From: Hygrocybe punicea
Taxonomy: Eukaryota > Basidiomycota > Agaricomycetes > Agaricales > Hygrophoraceae
DNA length: 64,000 nucleotides
Reading direction: 5' to 3'
NCBI GenBank assembly: GCA_963556145.1
Contig: OY744462.1
Coordinates: 1,302,001-1,366,000 of the forward strand
Made by a program: the position numbers and the translations under genes. This document shows, one piece after another, positions 23,430 through 35,544 of the stretch. The notes under the pieces are model-generated. The model was not told the origin of the DNA and searched no databases. It saw only the letters and a list, made by a program, of their open reading frames with translations. The stretch's first letter is position 1. Every line of letters starts with the position of its first letter.

Positions 23430-24485
23430 CTAGATATAACCACTGTTCTGAAACCAACCTGCTGCCTTGGATGGAGTAATACTATTACAGGCCATCATAA
23501 TATCATACACAGTAGATTCGGAACGGCTGCGACGCAAGAAAGCCTTCATTGAAGAAAATGTGTACTCGATGGGATTGAAGTCGGGAGAGTATGGCAGTAG
23601 AAAAACAAGTTTACATACTGCAATATATTCCTCATTAGTTCCAGCAGCATTCCGCAAGCAAAGTGAGCTTACACGTGTGATCTTCAACAAGTTCATGGAC
23701 TTCTTCTGCATGGTGAGTGTTACAATTGTCGAGGACAAGCACACTTCGAGGGCCAGGATAAGGGTTTGTGAGTGGTATCTAGTATGAATTTAGTGATGTG
23801 AAGACACATTAGATTGAAACTTACAATAAATTCTGTCAAAAACTGCAAAAACCTTGCCAATGTAACAGATCCTTCCACGATATCATATGCAATGATACCA
23901 TCAAGCGTCAGGACAGAGTACGCTATACCTCTGACCTCGGATGAAATATTGGTGCTGTACACAATGACTCCCAGCCTTTGCCCAGCCCTTCCTGTGTGTC
24001 ATGGTCCGCCTATCCACAGAAGATTCATCCGTAAACATCAGCATGTTGGGGTTGGTGATGATCTGGCCAATGTGGTTCATATAGGCAGCCCGTCAGAGCT
24101 GATCCCTTTCGATGGCTTCACAGGACACTTGCTTGTTGGTGTAATTGATCTGGCGCAATGTGCGAGTAAGCGTAGATATGGAGACAGCGATCTTTCGGTG
24201 ATGGTACAATTGGTCCTGGATTTCATCAAGAAACAGTGTTGGGCAGTTTTCGAGAAGGGAGATAATGAAAATGATATCGGATGTGGTGAGTTTGCGCCCA
24301 CGCTGTACTTTACAGGGATTGGAAGTGACGCCGTATTTCCGATGATACTGGAGGGCATGGTATACTAAAGATTTCCTAATACCAAGTACCTTGCAGATCC
24401 CCTTGATAGACATGTTGTGCTGGTGGTACAATATGGGAACACGGTCCTTGAGTGCAGTGGGAATAAGCCTGCCCATGTCAAGCAT
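23430..24485 (-). pseudogene. Tc1/mariner-type transposase, decayed
   Basis: Begins MLDMGRLIPTALKDRVPIL at the inner edge of the right TIR. An N-terminal helix-turn-helix (SIKGICKVLGIRKSLVYHAL) precedes a DDE core: MFTDESSVDRR (first Asp), VLVLDNCNTHH (second Asp) and LLPYSPDFNPIEYTFSSMK (third acidic residue). The end is AAGWFQNSGYI at 23,430. There is an in-frame TGA at 24,093, then a one-base shift near 23,950, and probably an intron near 23,780-23,830. The order of motifs is that of Tc1/mariner-type transposases. It is orientated toward the cargo gene. Non-functional. Confidence 0.78.
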
Positions 24486-24603
24486 TTAGAGTACTTAGTT
24501 GGCGCTAAAAAATTGTACACGGAATCTCGGCAGACTACATATTTGGAAATGCACAGCCACCTTCAAATTTTGGAGTTTCCACACCTCAATGAAAACAGCT
24601 GTA

Positions 24604-25751
24604 AGCAAAAAAAAACAATCGGAGACACCAGGCAAACTTATAGCGGGGAAAAAAAAAGCGAGTGTGGGGTTGTTCAGAACACAAGGTGGATTTTTAGGGT
24701 AATATGTACATCAGAAATCGTTGCCATCAGGATTGAAGATGATCTCAGAGATATTTGAAAAACGAGCAATGTCCCGCACAGGCGCTACGTGCTGGAAGGT
24801 CATCCCATTTGTTTGCCTTTTCTTGCTCTGTCAAGGTTGGCTTCTTGGCTACACATATCTCCCTAAATGTCAGACGGCCACGATGCATGACAGTCTCGAG
24901 GGAATTCAACTGATATCTAGGCCTCGCTACTGGAGGGTAGTCCTGCACATCAGAAGACTTTTTCCTGCAATGACAAGCACTAGGCCGACGTGCAAATTTA
25001 TCTCTCGGTGCAGAACCATAGGATGAATCACGGGATACTGGCATGGAATGAGGAATGGACACCACTTTGTTGGGCTCTTTGGAGGCCAGGGTGTGCTCGA
25101 TGATGATGATGACTGTGACGTGGGAGTAAGAGGAGGCCTGCCATGGTTTCCCTCCACATCAACTGCATCCTATGTGGCTTTCCATATGCCGAAGTTGTTG
25201 ATAGGGTGCGCAATCTATGAGGATGGAATGATCGGAGAGGGCGGACTGTCTTGTGTCATTGACGTGTTCTGCAGGTGAATGTATGACTCAATCATCTGAG
25301 CTTTTAGCAGAGATGGGAGTGTGGGATTCGTCGATGACAAGATTGGCCAGGTCCATATTGTTATGTCTTTTGCCGGTTTATCGGTCGCGAGGAACTTGTG
25401 TCTCCTGCTGTTCAAATGTGCTATTTGTCTGGCCTCCTTCGGTCTGAAAGCTGCCAGGTTGAAATCCATTTGTAAAGTTGCATTCTTCTCAGCGATATCC
25501 ATCTTCCAAACTGATGTGATACAACAAGAGGGGAAGGTTTCAATCATTGGTTTCAATTTTAGGCATGCAATTAGAAATGGCTCTCGAGGTGCGAGAACTC
25601 TAGAACTCAAGGTCTTGGGATCGGGGACAGGTAGGACAAAACTTGCCACCAAAACCACAGCAGACGGGATGTGATCAGGGGCGAAGGAAAAGGTGGAAAT
25701 TGAGCAGGTGGAACTCACCACGCAATATTTTGTGCGTCCAGTACATTTCAA
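24604..25751 (-). other. Uncertain coding region, unknown gene fragments
   Basis: Minus-strand frames at 25,215-25,751, about 24,930-25,210 and 24,745-25,065 could be exons of one gene: they are collinear and the last one (FREICVAKKPTLTEQEKANKWDDLP) looks protein-like. Splice junctions could not be settled and no domain was recognised. No element ends were found. Confidence 0.3.
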
Positions 25752-26640
25752 AATTTATCATCTTTTCCAGAGAAGGATATGGAAATAACCATACCTCCAA
25801 TGTCAACGGAAAACAAACCTTCACAGCACGTATCTTGACGGTGTCAGGACACTTGGCTTCCAGACACATGGTAAATAATGGAAGAGACTCCTCATTTGCC
25901 AAGAACCTAAAAATGGTTACCTCTCATTCCCATTGTCCTCGTCATAATCGGAGCCACCTCCCTTTCACCCCTCACCCCCTCGTCTTCGTGGCAGAGTGCT
26001 TCGTCTTGGCATCACAGTCCCCATCCTCATCCTCATTGTCCTCATTGTCCTCCCCAGGGTCCCTAATGTTTATGGTGGTGCTGGGAGGTGCTGGTGGGCA
26101 CTGCCAAGGTCGCTGTCGCCAGCTTTTGCCATCCATCATCACCCTCATCACGTCTTCAATCGGTTGAATCACTGTGCCTCCATTGTCATTGCCACCATCG
26201 TTCCTGATGTCGTGGTCGTGGTCGTCATTGTCGTGGTAGTAATAGTTGAGGCATCACCATCCTCATCCTCGTCATAGTGAGAAAATCGCCGTCGCCGTGC
26301 TTGTGGTATGAGGGTCGCCATTGGACAAAAACACCCAATTCTCCAATGACCTTCGTTACTTTGTTCACAGCCTGGCAAAAGTCAAAAGAAAAGTCTGCAC
26401 TGTCTTCGGCATTCAAATAATGTTCTTGTTAAATAAAACGAATTAGATGAGAAATAAACAGAAATATTTCTCTTTTTCTGGTTGTACCAACTGTGAAACA
26501 TATTTATTACCTTGCTTGCAAGGTTGCTTGCTCCCCGAAAAAAAGCGAATCGGGGTTGGATATCGTAAATCAATGTAAACATGGACACTTAGTTCCGTTA
26601 TCACCGTTTAAATCATAAACCTAATACCTCCTGTCTCATC
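25752..26640. other. Gene-free stretch with degenerate ATC/ATG-rich simple sequence
   Basis: About 25,930-26,290 is a low-complexity mix of CATCATC, CCTCATC and GTCGTGGT runs. Open frames there are products of the repeats. The rest is AT-rich with no gene seen. Confidence 0.5.
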
Positions 26641-29600
26641 ACCTAAACCATTCCGTCTTCCTCATCCTCTCATCTTTGTCCACCAAATCTTGCTTTGCTT
26701 GTTGTCTTCCTCCAATCGCATGTCTTCAATGTAGAGCTCTGTGTCATGTGCTTGTAAAAATTGATTATCATTGAAATCTCGCAACAAGCGAATGCGACCC
26801 CATCCTGAGCTTCTCGAGAGGGCTACATAGAGATTGAATAGACTTGCCCAGTGCCAGTGGGCATCTGATGTCTACAATCACATACGGGATCGTTTGGCCT
26901 TGCGCTCAGTAATCTGTGAAAGCATAGCTTGCCGTCATGGGTAATTGTAAGCGTGTAACCGTTTTCATCAAAGTGGTTGTCCCTTCTTTCATCCTTATTT
27001 GCATTAGGCACATCCCAGGTTCTATGGGTATTATCCCACTCCCCAATCCTGGTAGTGCTCCTGCTCGGGTCCGTTCAAGTCTCACCAGCACATAAGCGGG
27101 AATATGTTTTAAGTGTACGATGGGCCTTGTCTCCGTGCATGGCTCATCGGGATGGAGCTTGATCTCAATGATCTCACCCTGTGCTCCATTTGCGATGTCT
27201 AAATCCATCTCGATGTTGGTCGTTATCATCACCTTCATTCCTTTTGCGAGCTCAATCGTCTCCAGTAAGTCTTTTTGAGCATTTCGTGATCTTGCTTCCC
27301 GACCTGCCAACACGATCCATTCATGCAGTGTAAGTTGACAACCTCGGGTGGTATCTTCAGCAGTTACCACATAAAGGGTTTCTCCCGATTCCTTGCAGTA
27401 TTTCCGAACGGCTGCCAAGTTCCATCATTCTCGGACTACATGACGAGGTGTGACCAGTACAGCATTCCGCCATTCAGGAGAATGCAAATCGGTGGGCATG
27501 CATTGAGGCTCCCCTATGATCAAAGTTTGCAACATGTCCAGGTGTCGTCCCTGAACCTCTCCATGCCACAAATGTTCCAGAAATTTGTGCCAAACGGGAT
27601 CTGTTACTTTTTGTTGCGTCTTCAAAATTACTACTGTCTTGAACTCTTCATATATCTTGCGTCCCAGTTGTGCTTCCAATTTCTCCATCCCAGTCATTTC
27701 GTAGAAAAGTGCCTCTGTCTTGGATGCTGCCACTGGAGGGAATTGGTGAAGATCGCCACAGAGAATTACATTTATTCCACCAAATGAATGTGCTTCTGAC
27801 TCCTGTTCACCCGCCTTGCCAATCGCTATGTTTCGAGACAAAGCACTAAGGAAAGTTTTCCTATCATCGAAAACTCATCAATGAACAGATACCGATAGTT
27901 TTTCCAAAATGCTTGGAGTTTTTTCTTCCCCGCCGCTGACATATTGTGGTTTTGATTTGGAGACATATGGCCAATGTGGTGCATTGTTTTTCCATCAATC
28001 TGTGAAGCTGCGATCCCTGTGTACACTGATTTAAGTAACCAGTGCCCCACAAGGTACTGATGAAAAGTTTGTGTGACCGCACGTATCACTTTTGATTTAC
28101 CTGTTCCCCCTTCACCATAGATTATCATCCGAAGGGGGGGTGGCTGCTCACCCACCAGCGTCTCTTTCAAATGCCACACAATGATGTCGTGTGCACGTTG
28201 CTGTTCTTCACTCAGCACTTCTTTTCCTTCAATTCCCTCAGGATCCTCAAGAAAGTGTTCCATCTGCGATACTCCCTCCTCCCCACCCATTACCACCATT
28301 TCCAACAGTCGCACTGATGGACCCTCTCCGAGACCCCATACCTGTTTGTCACCAGCTGTCATTCTGTTTACCTGTACGGCATTTTCCTGCAGCACATTTC
28401 TCCAATTTAACAGATTTTGAAGATCTCGCTCAGTCGCTTTGATGGCTTTCATTTGTCCAGTGCACCAATTATCATCCTCGGTTTGGAAATAGTTGGCTTT
28501 CTTTGCGAATTCAATAGCTAATGAGCCATTTATCGCTTCTTTCATTGACTTCTGCGATTTCTTGAATGCAACAACATCTTCCTCAGTGACATCTTCTTCC
28601 ACAGTGGCTTCCTGCAGTTCCAATTCATCTTCGTCATCAGGTTCTGTCTCTTCAACAGGTGCCACATCTTCTTTCCATTTGTTTAATTGTGCTTTTGCCG
28701 CACTGTCGCATTCATGAAAGTATTGAATCGCAGATAGCACAAAATGTGTTCAAGGAGGCACATCTTGCAGAAAGCTTTCCAATGCTTCCACCCAAGACTC
28801 ATCATTTCGCTTCAAGTAAGTCTCCAAATTCTGCCAAGGCTTCAATAACATTAACATGCATGCTGCATAATAATCCTTTTTGTCCGTATCATCGCGCCTC
28901 GGGAACCAATGTCCTATGATATCAGGCAGATTATGATGACCTTCCGGTCTGAGTACCCGATAAGCTTGCAAGCTCTTAGGATGATTCCCCTGATATGGGA
29001 CGCGAAGGTGTCATGGACACCCCCGATTCTGTGGTTCATCACAACCTTCTAAAGGGTTGTTGTCTACTTCATATGTATGAACAAAAAAATCAAGGATGTT
29101 GAAGTCTTTCAGAGTTTCCCCCTGACACCTGTAGTCTGTTACTTGGCTTTTGGGGAATATTTGTCCATTGGTGTCAACATCCAAAGTAAGAACTTCAATG
29201 CGTGTCTGCGTTCTTTGTTTTAATGTCACACATCCCCTCCATATGCATTCCACTCACCTCACTTCTTGTCTTAGTGCCTCTATCAGCCATGTCACTATGC
29301 TCACCACCAGACACACATGGATCACTATCAAGAGTGTCATGGAACTTATAAACATCCAACATGGATAAAACACCTACATGCCCACATCTGAAAGCGAACA
29401 CGTTCTGTGACTGTGCTTTTCATTCAGTTAACTTCCAATGTTCTACAATGACCACGAACCTTTTCAAGGATGGATAGACTTCAATCAATGCCACCACGAA
29501 GGATGACCAATAGATGTATGAATATGTATGGGACCTGTACACGTTGCCCCAGCCCATCAAATAGGAATCTACCATGGGACTGCCTATTTGCTGTTCTCGA

Positions 29601-31575
29601 TTGATCGCATGCACCAGACGGAACATGAGAAGTCATTGTTGAGCGTGCAAGTCTTCAACATAGGCTGGATTTGAATGTGACAAGTGGTAAGCAAAACCAT
29701 CTGCCAATACAGCTGAAAGATTCGATTCCTTGTCCTGTTTTTTGCCCGTGTATGTAGTGACATAGTAAGTAATGTTCTTAGTGTCGCCGCCATTGGTGAG
29801 AAGCTTCCCATCATTATTACATTGCATGTTTACGAGAATCGCAGGCACCCATCCATTCACATAAGGATGTAGTCTTTTACAACCCCAACGTCCATCAGTA
29901 TTCACGTAGCTTGCATCAGCAATGGGGAATGGCGCCCGCCGCTTGCATATGAGGATGCCTTTGTTGTTATATTTGAGACAATGTCTGAGTTTGCATGAAT
30001 GAATTTGTTCCATGCGTGCCAATCTCAATTCAAATTCCTTTACAGCTGATTCAGAAATGGATGACCAAATCAACTTTTTTTTTTTTTGTAACTTTTTTTT
30101 TTTTGAGACCGGCAACCACCGGGCCAGCTGTATTACCATAACCGTTCATGTCATGTGACACCAAGAGAATTGCTGAAATCACATAGAAATTCAAGTTATA
30201 AATTCATTGAGGGACATATGAGAAATGTGAAGCCTATGAAAATTGGAATGTGGCTAGGTGAAGGGCTGAATAAGTTTAAATTATTTTTTTGTGGTGTATT
30301 CAAGGATAACATGGATTTTTGGTGTCCAAAACATGACTTGTGGCCTGAAATTGGCACCAAAAATATTTATTACACCACCAAAAAATAATTTAGCCCTTCA
30401 CCTAGCCACATTCCAATTTTCATAGGCTTCACATTTCTCATATGTCCCTCAATGAATTTATAACTTGAATTTCTATGTGATTTCAGCAATTCTCTTGGTG
30501 TCACATGACATAGACGGTTATGGTAATACAGGTGGCCTGGTGGTTGCCGGTCTCAAAAAAAAAAAAGTTACAAAAAAAAAAAAAGTTGATTTGGTCATCC
30601 ATTTCCGAATCGGCTGTAATTCTTTCACGTAATTCATGCTTGAAGGATCACGGGGTTGACTGTAGCTAATCTCTTTCTCCTTTGGAATTTTTTTAACGCT
30701 TTCTGGTGATTCAAGGCCAGGTAAATAAGCTCGAAAATTCATGTCAATATAGCATATGACCTTGTCTTGAAAATTTTTGTCCTTCAGAAGTTCCCCCATT
30801 TGATTGGAAGATGGCGTATTCTTTAGCCAGAGAAGAATATGAAGGTGTAGTGTCGCATGTCCTTGTGCTTCAACTGCCCCAAAATATGCTGTCACTTCTC
30901 CCAGAATTCCCATCCCACTTTCAACTTTGTTATCATGTATTTTGACTTGAAACCGATGTTCCAAAATCGCATTAATTGTGAAATGAAATAACTTTGCTGC
31001 CACGTATGGATCTTCTGCAACATTGCATGCTCGCTGTTCATGACTTGGGCCGGCTGACGCAACAAAATTATCGAGATCGATCTTTTCCCCCGTGAAAACT
31101 TGAAGCACTGGATCATGCAGGTCAGAAGGATTGATAGTCATCCAAACTGACGGTGGTCCATGAAACAATGCCGTGGACCAGATTTGGCTTCTCAGCTGGT
31201 AATGTGCTTGGTCTGCGCCCTGAACTCGGCTTACAGTGCCATGAACGTGATGACGGACCTTTTTCATGATGGGATCAGTAATGGGTATTTTCGCATCTTC
31301 TTCCCTTGCTGCTCGTTGTAACCATTCAGGCATCAATTGCATCAAATCAGGGGTTACAAAATCACTTCTCTTTATCTGAACCCATGCTGTAGATAAAGCT
31401 TGACATCGTTGCAAGATTCCAAAGGAAACGAAGCGAAAAGTGCCATGTCTTCGGAACCTGCGATCATGATATTGCATCGCCCATTGTACATATTGTGTCT
31501 CGTGATCGGCTTCAATACTGCCAGTCCCATAAGGAAAGATGCACGGGAAAGCTTTCTCAGTGCAGAGATATGCAA
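26640..31575 (-). pseudogene. Helitron Rep-helicase, decayed
   Basis: Rolling-circle transposase of Helitron type, read from 31,575 down. The N-terminal Rep part has YHDRRFRRHGTFRF and FGILQRCQALS near 31,400-31,480. The HUH-type motif ATLHLHILLWL lies near 30,840. After a MITE insertion come ELRLARMEQIHSCKLRHCL, KRLHPYVNGWVPAILVN and YLMGWGNVYRSHTY. The Pif1-like SF1 helicase follows: Walker A GEGGTGKSKVI (about 28,110), Walker B CGDLHQFPPVA (about 27,760), GMKVMITTNIEMDLDIANGAQG (27,190) and the terminal TASYAFTDY near 26,910. Lesions include TGA stops at 29,011 and 28,750, several frame shifts and the insertion. The 5' TC and 3' CTRR ends were not found. Non-functional. Confidence 0.88.
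30044..30617. mobile_element. Foldback MITE inside the Helitron gene
   Basis: About 574 bp made of two inverted arms (about 30,044-30,295 and 30,362-30,617) around a ~65-bp loop. Each arm begins AGCYGATTCRGAAATGGATGACC, then two T-runs, then GAGACCGGCAACCACC. It splits the Helitron frame between MNYVKE and EFELRLARMEQ. Imperfect flanking GTGAAAGAA/GTAAAGGAA may be a 9-bp target duplication. No coding content. Confidence 0.75.
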
Positions 31576-31589
31576 ATATTCACCTGAAA

Positions 31590-32440
31590 CTCAAAGAGAC
31601 TAGAGTCCTCCATCCACCGATCGTCCACGTAGTCTCGCACTCTGGTGAGTGTGATTTCCTGTAGTCATGGACAATGCTGTTTCATTGACGTCCAAAAGGA
31701 CCTTTCCACTCGACCGAAGCCATACCAGGTTCGGCAAGTCACCGAGGTCGATCAATTCGTGAAGTTGATGGACCACATCAGGCGAATTGCCTACTCGCGC
31801 GTCTTCGGAGAGTTCGGAGGAGATGTGCAGTCAATTGAATCTGATAACCTTCCAGCAGAGGCTTACAAGTTTCCGCTTGACAAACGTTCCAGCCCAGGCA
31901 CACCAGGTGCAGTGGATCCAAAAAATTTCTTTCTTTTACCTATCTCATACCCCATTAGACGAATCCCCCCCCCCGACTGCCTCATTGTACAGACTCTTAG
32001 ACAATCTCACAACTTGTTTGCCGTACCTGCATAATCTCACTCTTCATTTGGGAAATGAGGACCGTGTTTTGCTGGCTTCAGACGAGGGACTATTTATGCG
32101 GCGCTTCCCGCATTTGTGCCAGTTGAGCCTCCGGGAATTCGCAGTCGACAACGCAGAAGTCGCCTCAAACTTTTGGATGTGCCATGTGGATGGGCCTTGT
32201 TTCAAAACACCACCCGCTGGGTTGCTCCCCAAGTTGAGGGTTTTACTGGTGAGAAATTCCCTACTTCCTCGTCCTTCCAGCATTGACGAGAAGTCTTAGG
32301 CACCATTTGAGGACGTACTCGCGCTCGTGCTGGTTGTTGGTGATCAGCTCATCAATTTGACCATCCTGGATAGTTTCAACGCTCAAGTGCCATACCTGTT
32401 GAGTTCCATTATAGACATCAGGAAATCATTTGGTGGCTGA
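31590..32440 (+). pseudogene. F-box/LRR-type gene fragment
   Basis: Scattered segments in two frames recall the leucine-rich part of mushroom F-box proteins: FPHLCQLSLREFAVDNAEV and LLPKLRVLLVRN near 32,105-32,260, then LINLTILDSFNAQVPYLLSSI at about 32,345-32,410. No F-box and no intact frame were seen. It starts where Helitron similarity ends, so the Helitron may have truncated it or carried it. Confidence 0.5.
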
Positions 32441-32765
32441 TAGTCGTTGGCAGAGTTCATCAGCGGATAGACTCTGCTGCTACTCAGGACCTACCATTAT
32501 CATACAGTGTCAGAAGGGGGTTTGATGCTCATGTTATGCCTAGAATTATCATAGTGATGATTTTGTAGCAATGTAACGCATCATGATGAGTATCAGTGCA
32601 TTGGTTAGCTACACCCATCCTCACCAGGTATTACCTGTCAGATCCATGACATTATGACTCATGCTACCACTTCTGGTACATCTGCCCAATAACATCAATA
32701 TCTTTAACCTCCATCATGTGATCCTTAGGTTATTTCCCCCAAAGTAAGACAGAAAAGTGCTTGCA
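32441..32765. other. Gene-free stretch
   Basis: No coding or structural feature was recognised between the F-box debris and the Plavaka-like gene end. Confidence 0.4.
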
Positions 32766-34050
32766 TTACGCATACATTTCAACAGCTCGACTATCACCGT
32801 ACATTTCATCCATTGCTAAGAACTCCACCTCATCCTCCCAGCCTTCCTCAAAATCACTACCCTCGGAAGTGGAATTATTCTCGCTGTCAAGTTCTGTGTC
32901 ATCATTATAGTCTGAGTCGCCATCCGAGTTGCCATCTTCAAGCCCAGCATCTCCAATTTGGGCAGTTTCTGCACTGTCATCTTCAAGTCCTATGTCCTCG
33001 ACACCCTCGGATTCTGGGTCAGTGTTGCTGGAATGTAATGCCGGTGCATCATTTCCGTTGTGTTGTTGGGAAGAGTTGTGACCATATACATGTCCAACTG
33101 CGAGACCCCAATGGTATCGCATAAGCATATCTCGGTCAACAAATCTGGAAATAAAATTAGGATGGGAAAGGCAGATTGTAGACAACGTACCTATTAACAT
33201 AATATTGACACCAATCCTTCGAATTCTGAGCACATGCTGAGATACCCATTTCATCATCCGCATGCCGCTTTCCTACTGCAAATGACTGGATCAAATGGCA
33301 GCCTCGTAACACGTTTGCGGGGTCCACAAAACCGAACGCATCATCCTCGCACATGGGTGGAAACTGCAGGCGATCCAGCTGCGCTCTTTTCCAGCTGGTC
33401 TGCACCGGTATGTCGTCCAAGTTCTCGAACCACCTTACCCACAGGAACTCCATCTGCCGAGCCCGATAATCCAACATGCCGGGTCCGGTATATATAACAT
33501 TGACGTGGTAGATGCCAAGAACATGGGCATACATATACTGATGACCTGGTGAGCTGGCATTTTGAGCCGTCAGGAGCATTATATTGCGGTGATCCGTGTT
33601 TGGGTTTATGGTATCCTGGGCCCTTCGAACATCATATGAGGTGTAATTAATTCTCATGATGTTATGTTGGTACAGGCGGTCGGATTTGAAATGGATACTG
33701 TCCAGTTCCAAGGCTTGCGTGCCAGTGGGGGGTTCATTGCCAGATTCAGCTTTCAATAATAATTTGATGTGAGGCAAAAGATGTAACCTCAGCTTTACCC
33801 AGAAATCCTGAGAAAAATTGCATCATCAGTTGATTCCAATCGACACATTTTCATTTACCTTGGTAGCAGGGTCTTCAACATTCAACCGCAGAAAGGTCCC
33901 GATGTGGTGTGGATGGTTCTGGGCAAGTCCAATCTGGTGGTGTGCGTCGGGATTTTGTGATAGGTGCTCCTTTGTGGAAGTACAAGTTTCTCCAGCCACC
34001 TTTTGACGAATCCGTCTAATACGAGCTTGTCGCTGCTCGATTTGTGCTAG
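32766..34050 (-). pseudogene. Plavaka-like (CACTA-related) transposon protein, C-terminal part
   Basis: Exons read on the minus strand: LAQIEQRQARIRRIRQK to DPATK (about 34,045-33,861), a 49-nt intron, then DFWVKLRLHLLPHIK through GIYHVNVIYTGPGMLDYRAR and FLWVRWFENLDDIP to DWCQYYVNR (to about 33,190). A second short intron leads to FVDRDMLMRYHWGLAVGHVYGH and an acidic tail ending at 32,766. These blocks are the conserved C-terminal region of Plavaka-group proteins, which belong to the CACTA/EnSpm-like transposons of basidiomycetes. The catalytic N-terminal part is absent and stop codons lie just upstream of 34,050, so it is a truncated remnant. The existing exons are undamaged. Confidence 0.72.
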
Positions 34051-34619
34051 TTGTCATATGAACTTCTTTTTGCTGGTCCATTTGAACCAAGCCTTAGGAT
34101 TCCGGTGTTCCAGTTCACCCTACCACAATGTATTATGAGTCCCTATAAAGGAATCGTTCTATACGGTGGATTTTTCAACTCAGGGTCAGACTCTAATTTG
34201 CCAAGCCGTGGGAACAATTGTTGCAAACTGTGGGAACAATTTTGAAGCCCTGTGAATAAATTTGAAACCGTGTGACTGCTGACTTTGTAACTGTGAGAAT
34301 TTGTTGTCTCAAATGAGCAAGAACAATAAGGTCACCAGATCAAAGGTGCCAAGTTGGGAAAGTGTAGTCCACTGCTAAGTCGACTTCATGACAATAATCG
34401 TATTCTTTGTTGGTGTAATGTGCATTATGACATATGGATGAGTTGAAAACCTGTCTGAACAGTACTGAGAGTTCTGTATTGTCCAACTAGTATCCCTGCT
34501 GTATTCTGAGGAATTGCCAGTGCAATATAGACTGAATGAACCAGATATGATATCTTTGTTTACAGATACATATAACAGCTATGTACATTGGAATCACAAG
34601 GAACAGGTTTAACACTGGT
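34051..34619. other. AT-rich gene-free stretch
   Basis: No coding features seen. It holds local direct repeats of a GTGGGAACAATTTTG-like phrase near 34,205-34,260. Confidence 0.4.
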
Positions 34620-35057
34620 TTAACCGGCGGGTTCATCATTTTTCGGCACAAAGTGTTTTGCAGATGTCCCTACCTGAATCCAGGGCATTGCAATTGCACA
34701 AATAATAGCAGAAATAAAAGTCTGGACAGTTGTTGGATGTGCATTATGTGCCATATTTGACATCCCATATTGAAGCAGAGAAAGTGCAAGCAGAGCTATC
34801 AACATTGAGAAACTATGGAGTTCACACATTGGTACCCCAGATGCTGTTTCAATGTATTCATTGAATGGGCTCATAAGGGTGAGGTGTATAATTTGTTGAT
34901 GTTTCATCAAAGGACACGAAAATAGTACAATAAATGCAGTCAACTGCATAATGATTCGAGATCCAGACACAAGGACAAGGAACATAATTAGTTCAAGAGA
35001 AGCTCCAATCATGCCAGAACAAAATAATATGATTGGAAAGCAATTATTAAATAGCAA
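34620..35057 (-). CDS. Hypothetical small membrane protein, 145 residues
   Basis: Uninterrupted frame starting MLFNNCFPIILFCSG. It has three to four hydrophobic segments (around residues 5-30, 33-50, 82-97 and 112-125) that could span a membrane. No family recognised. It lies alone in AT-rich sequence between transposon remnants, so it may be a fragment of a larger gene or a chance frame. Confidence that it is a real gene is low. Confidence 0.3.
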   Translation of the reverse strand: MLFNNCFPIILFCSGMIGASLELIMFLVLVSGSRIIMQLTAFIVLFSCPLMKHQQIIHLTLMSPFNEYIETASGVPMCELHSFSMLIALLALSLLQYGMSNMAHNAHPTTVQTFISAIICAIAMPWIQVGTSAKHFVPKNDEPAG

Positions 35058-35541
35058 AGCATCATATTTATGGCAGGATGGGAAGAAGTGAAGGTTGGGC
35101 CAAGATACAATCCAATGGTATCAATGCAGGAACATAGCAACATAGGCTTCTCAGTACAGCAGTGAATTTCGTCATCAATTTAGATATAAAGGAGTAAATA
35201 TGCTTGTTGTACCTGCAGATTTCGTCCAGTTAATATGACACGTCTTTGAACAAAAGGTTATGCATCACATATGCGAAGTAAAGGTAGTTTGATTGAATTT
35301 GTACAATGAATTGTAATTCAGTTTCATGGACCACAAACCGAACATATTGGACATGTTCGGTGTGTTCGGTCAATGTGTTCGGTCAATATGTTCAGGTTAC
35401 TATTGTCATATGTGATCAGTACACATTGAACATTGGATATAGTTAGCTATCCAGTGGTGATACAAAGAGAATATGCAAACATTAAATCTGGATTATAGGT
35501 AGATAATGGATTTTCAATAGCTCATTCTCATCTTTTCAGCA
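35058..35541. other. AT-rich gene-free stretch with short GTTCGGTCAAT repeats
   Basis: At about 35,335-35,395 the phrase GTGTTCGGTCAATRTGTTC recurs in tandem. Nothing else was recognised. Confidence 0.4.
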
Positions 35542-35544
35542 AAA

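Larger units (their letters stand above)
17085..24601. mobile_element. Tc1/mariner-like element with ~125-bp TIRs and a cargo gene
   Basis: The ends CAGCTGTTTTCATTGAGG at 17,085 and its inverse ending at 24,601 start ~125-bp inverted repeats with about eight mismatches, and TA flanks both sides (17,083-17,084; 24,602-24,603). Inside are a minus-strand Tc1/mariner-type transposase remnant next to the right TIR and a plus-strand gene next to the left TIR. The span includes transposon copy 2 and the assembly gap, so the original element was about 3 kb. The left TIR occurs twice (17,085 and 17,578) because of the 293-bp duplication around the gap. Confidence 0.75.

Noticed and set aside
25972..26277. 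ORFs with Thr/Val/Ser runs
   Set aside because: They arise from degenerate ATC/GTC simple sequence.
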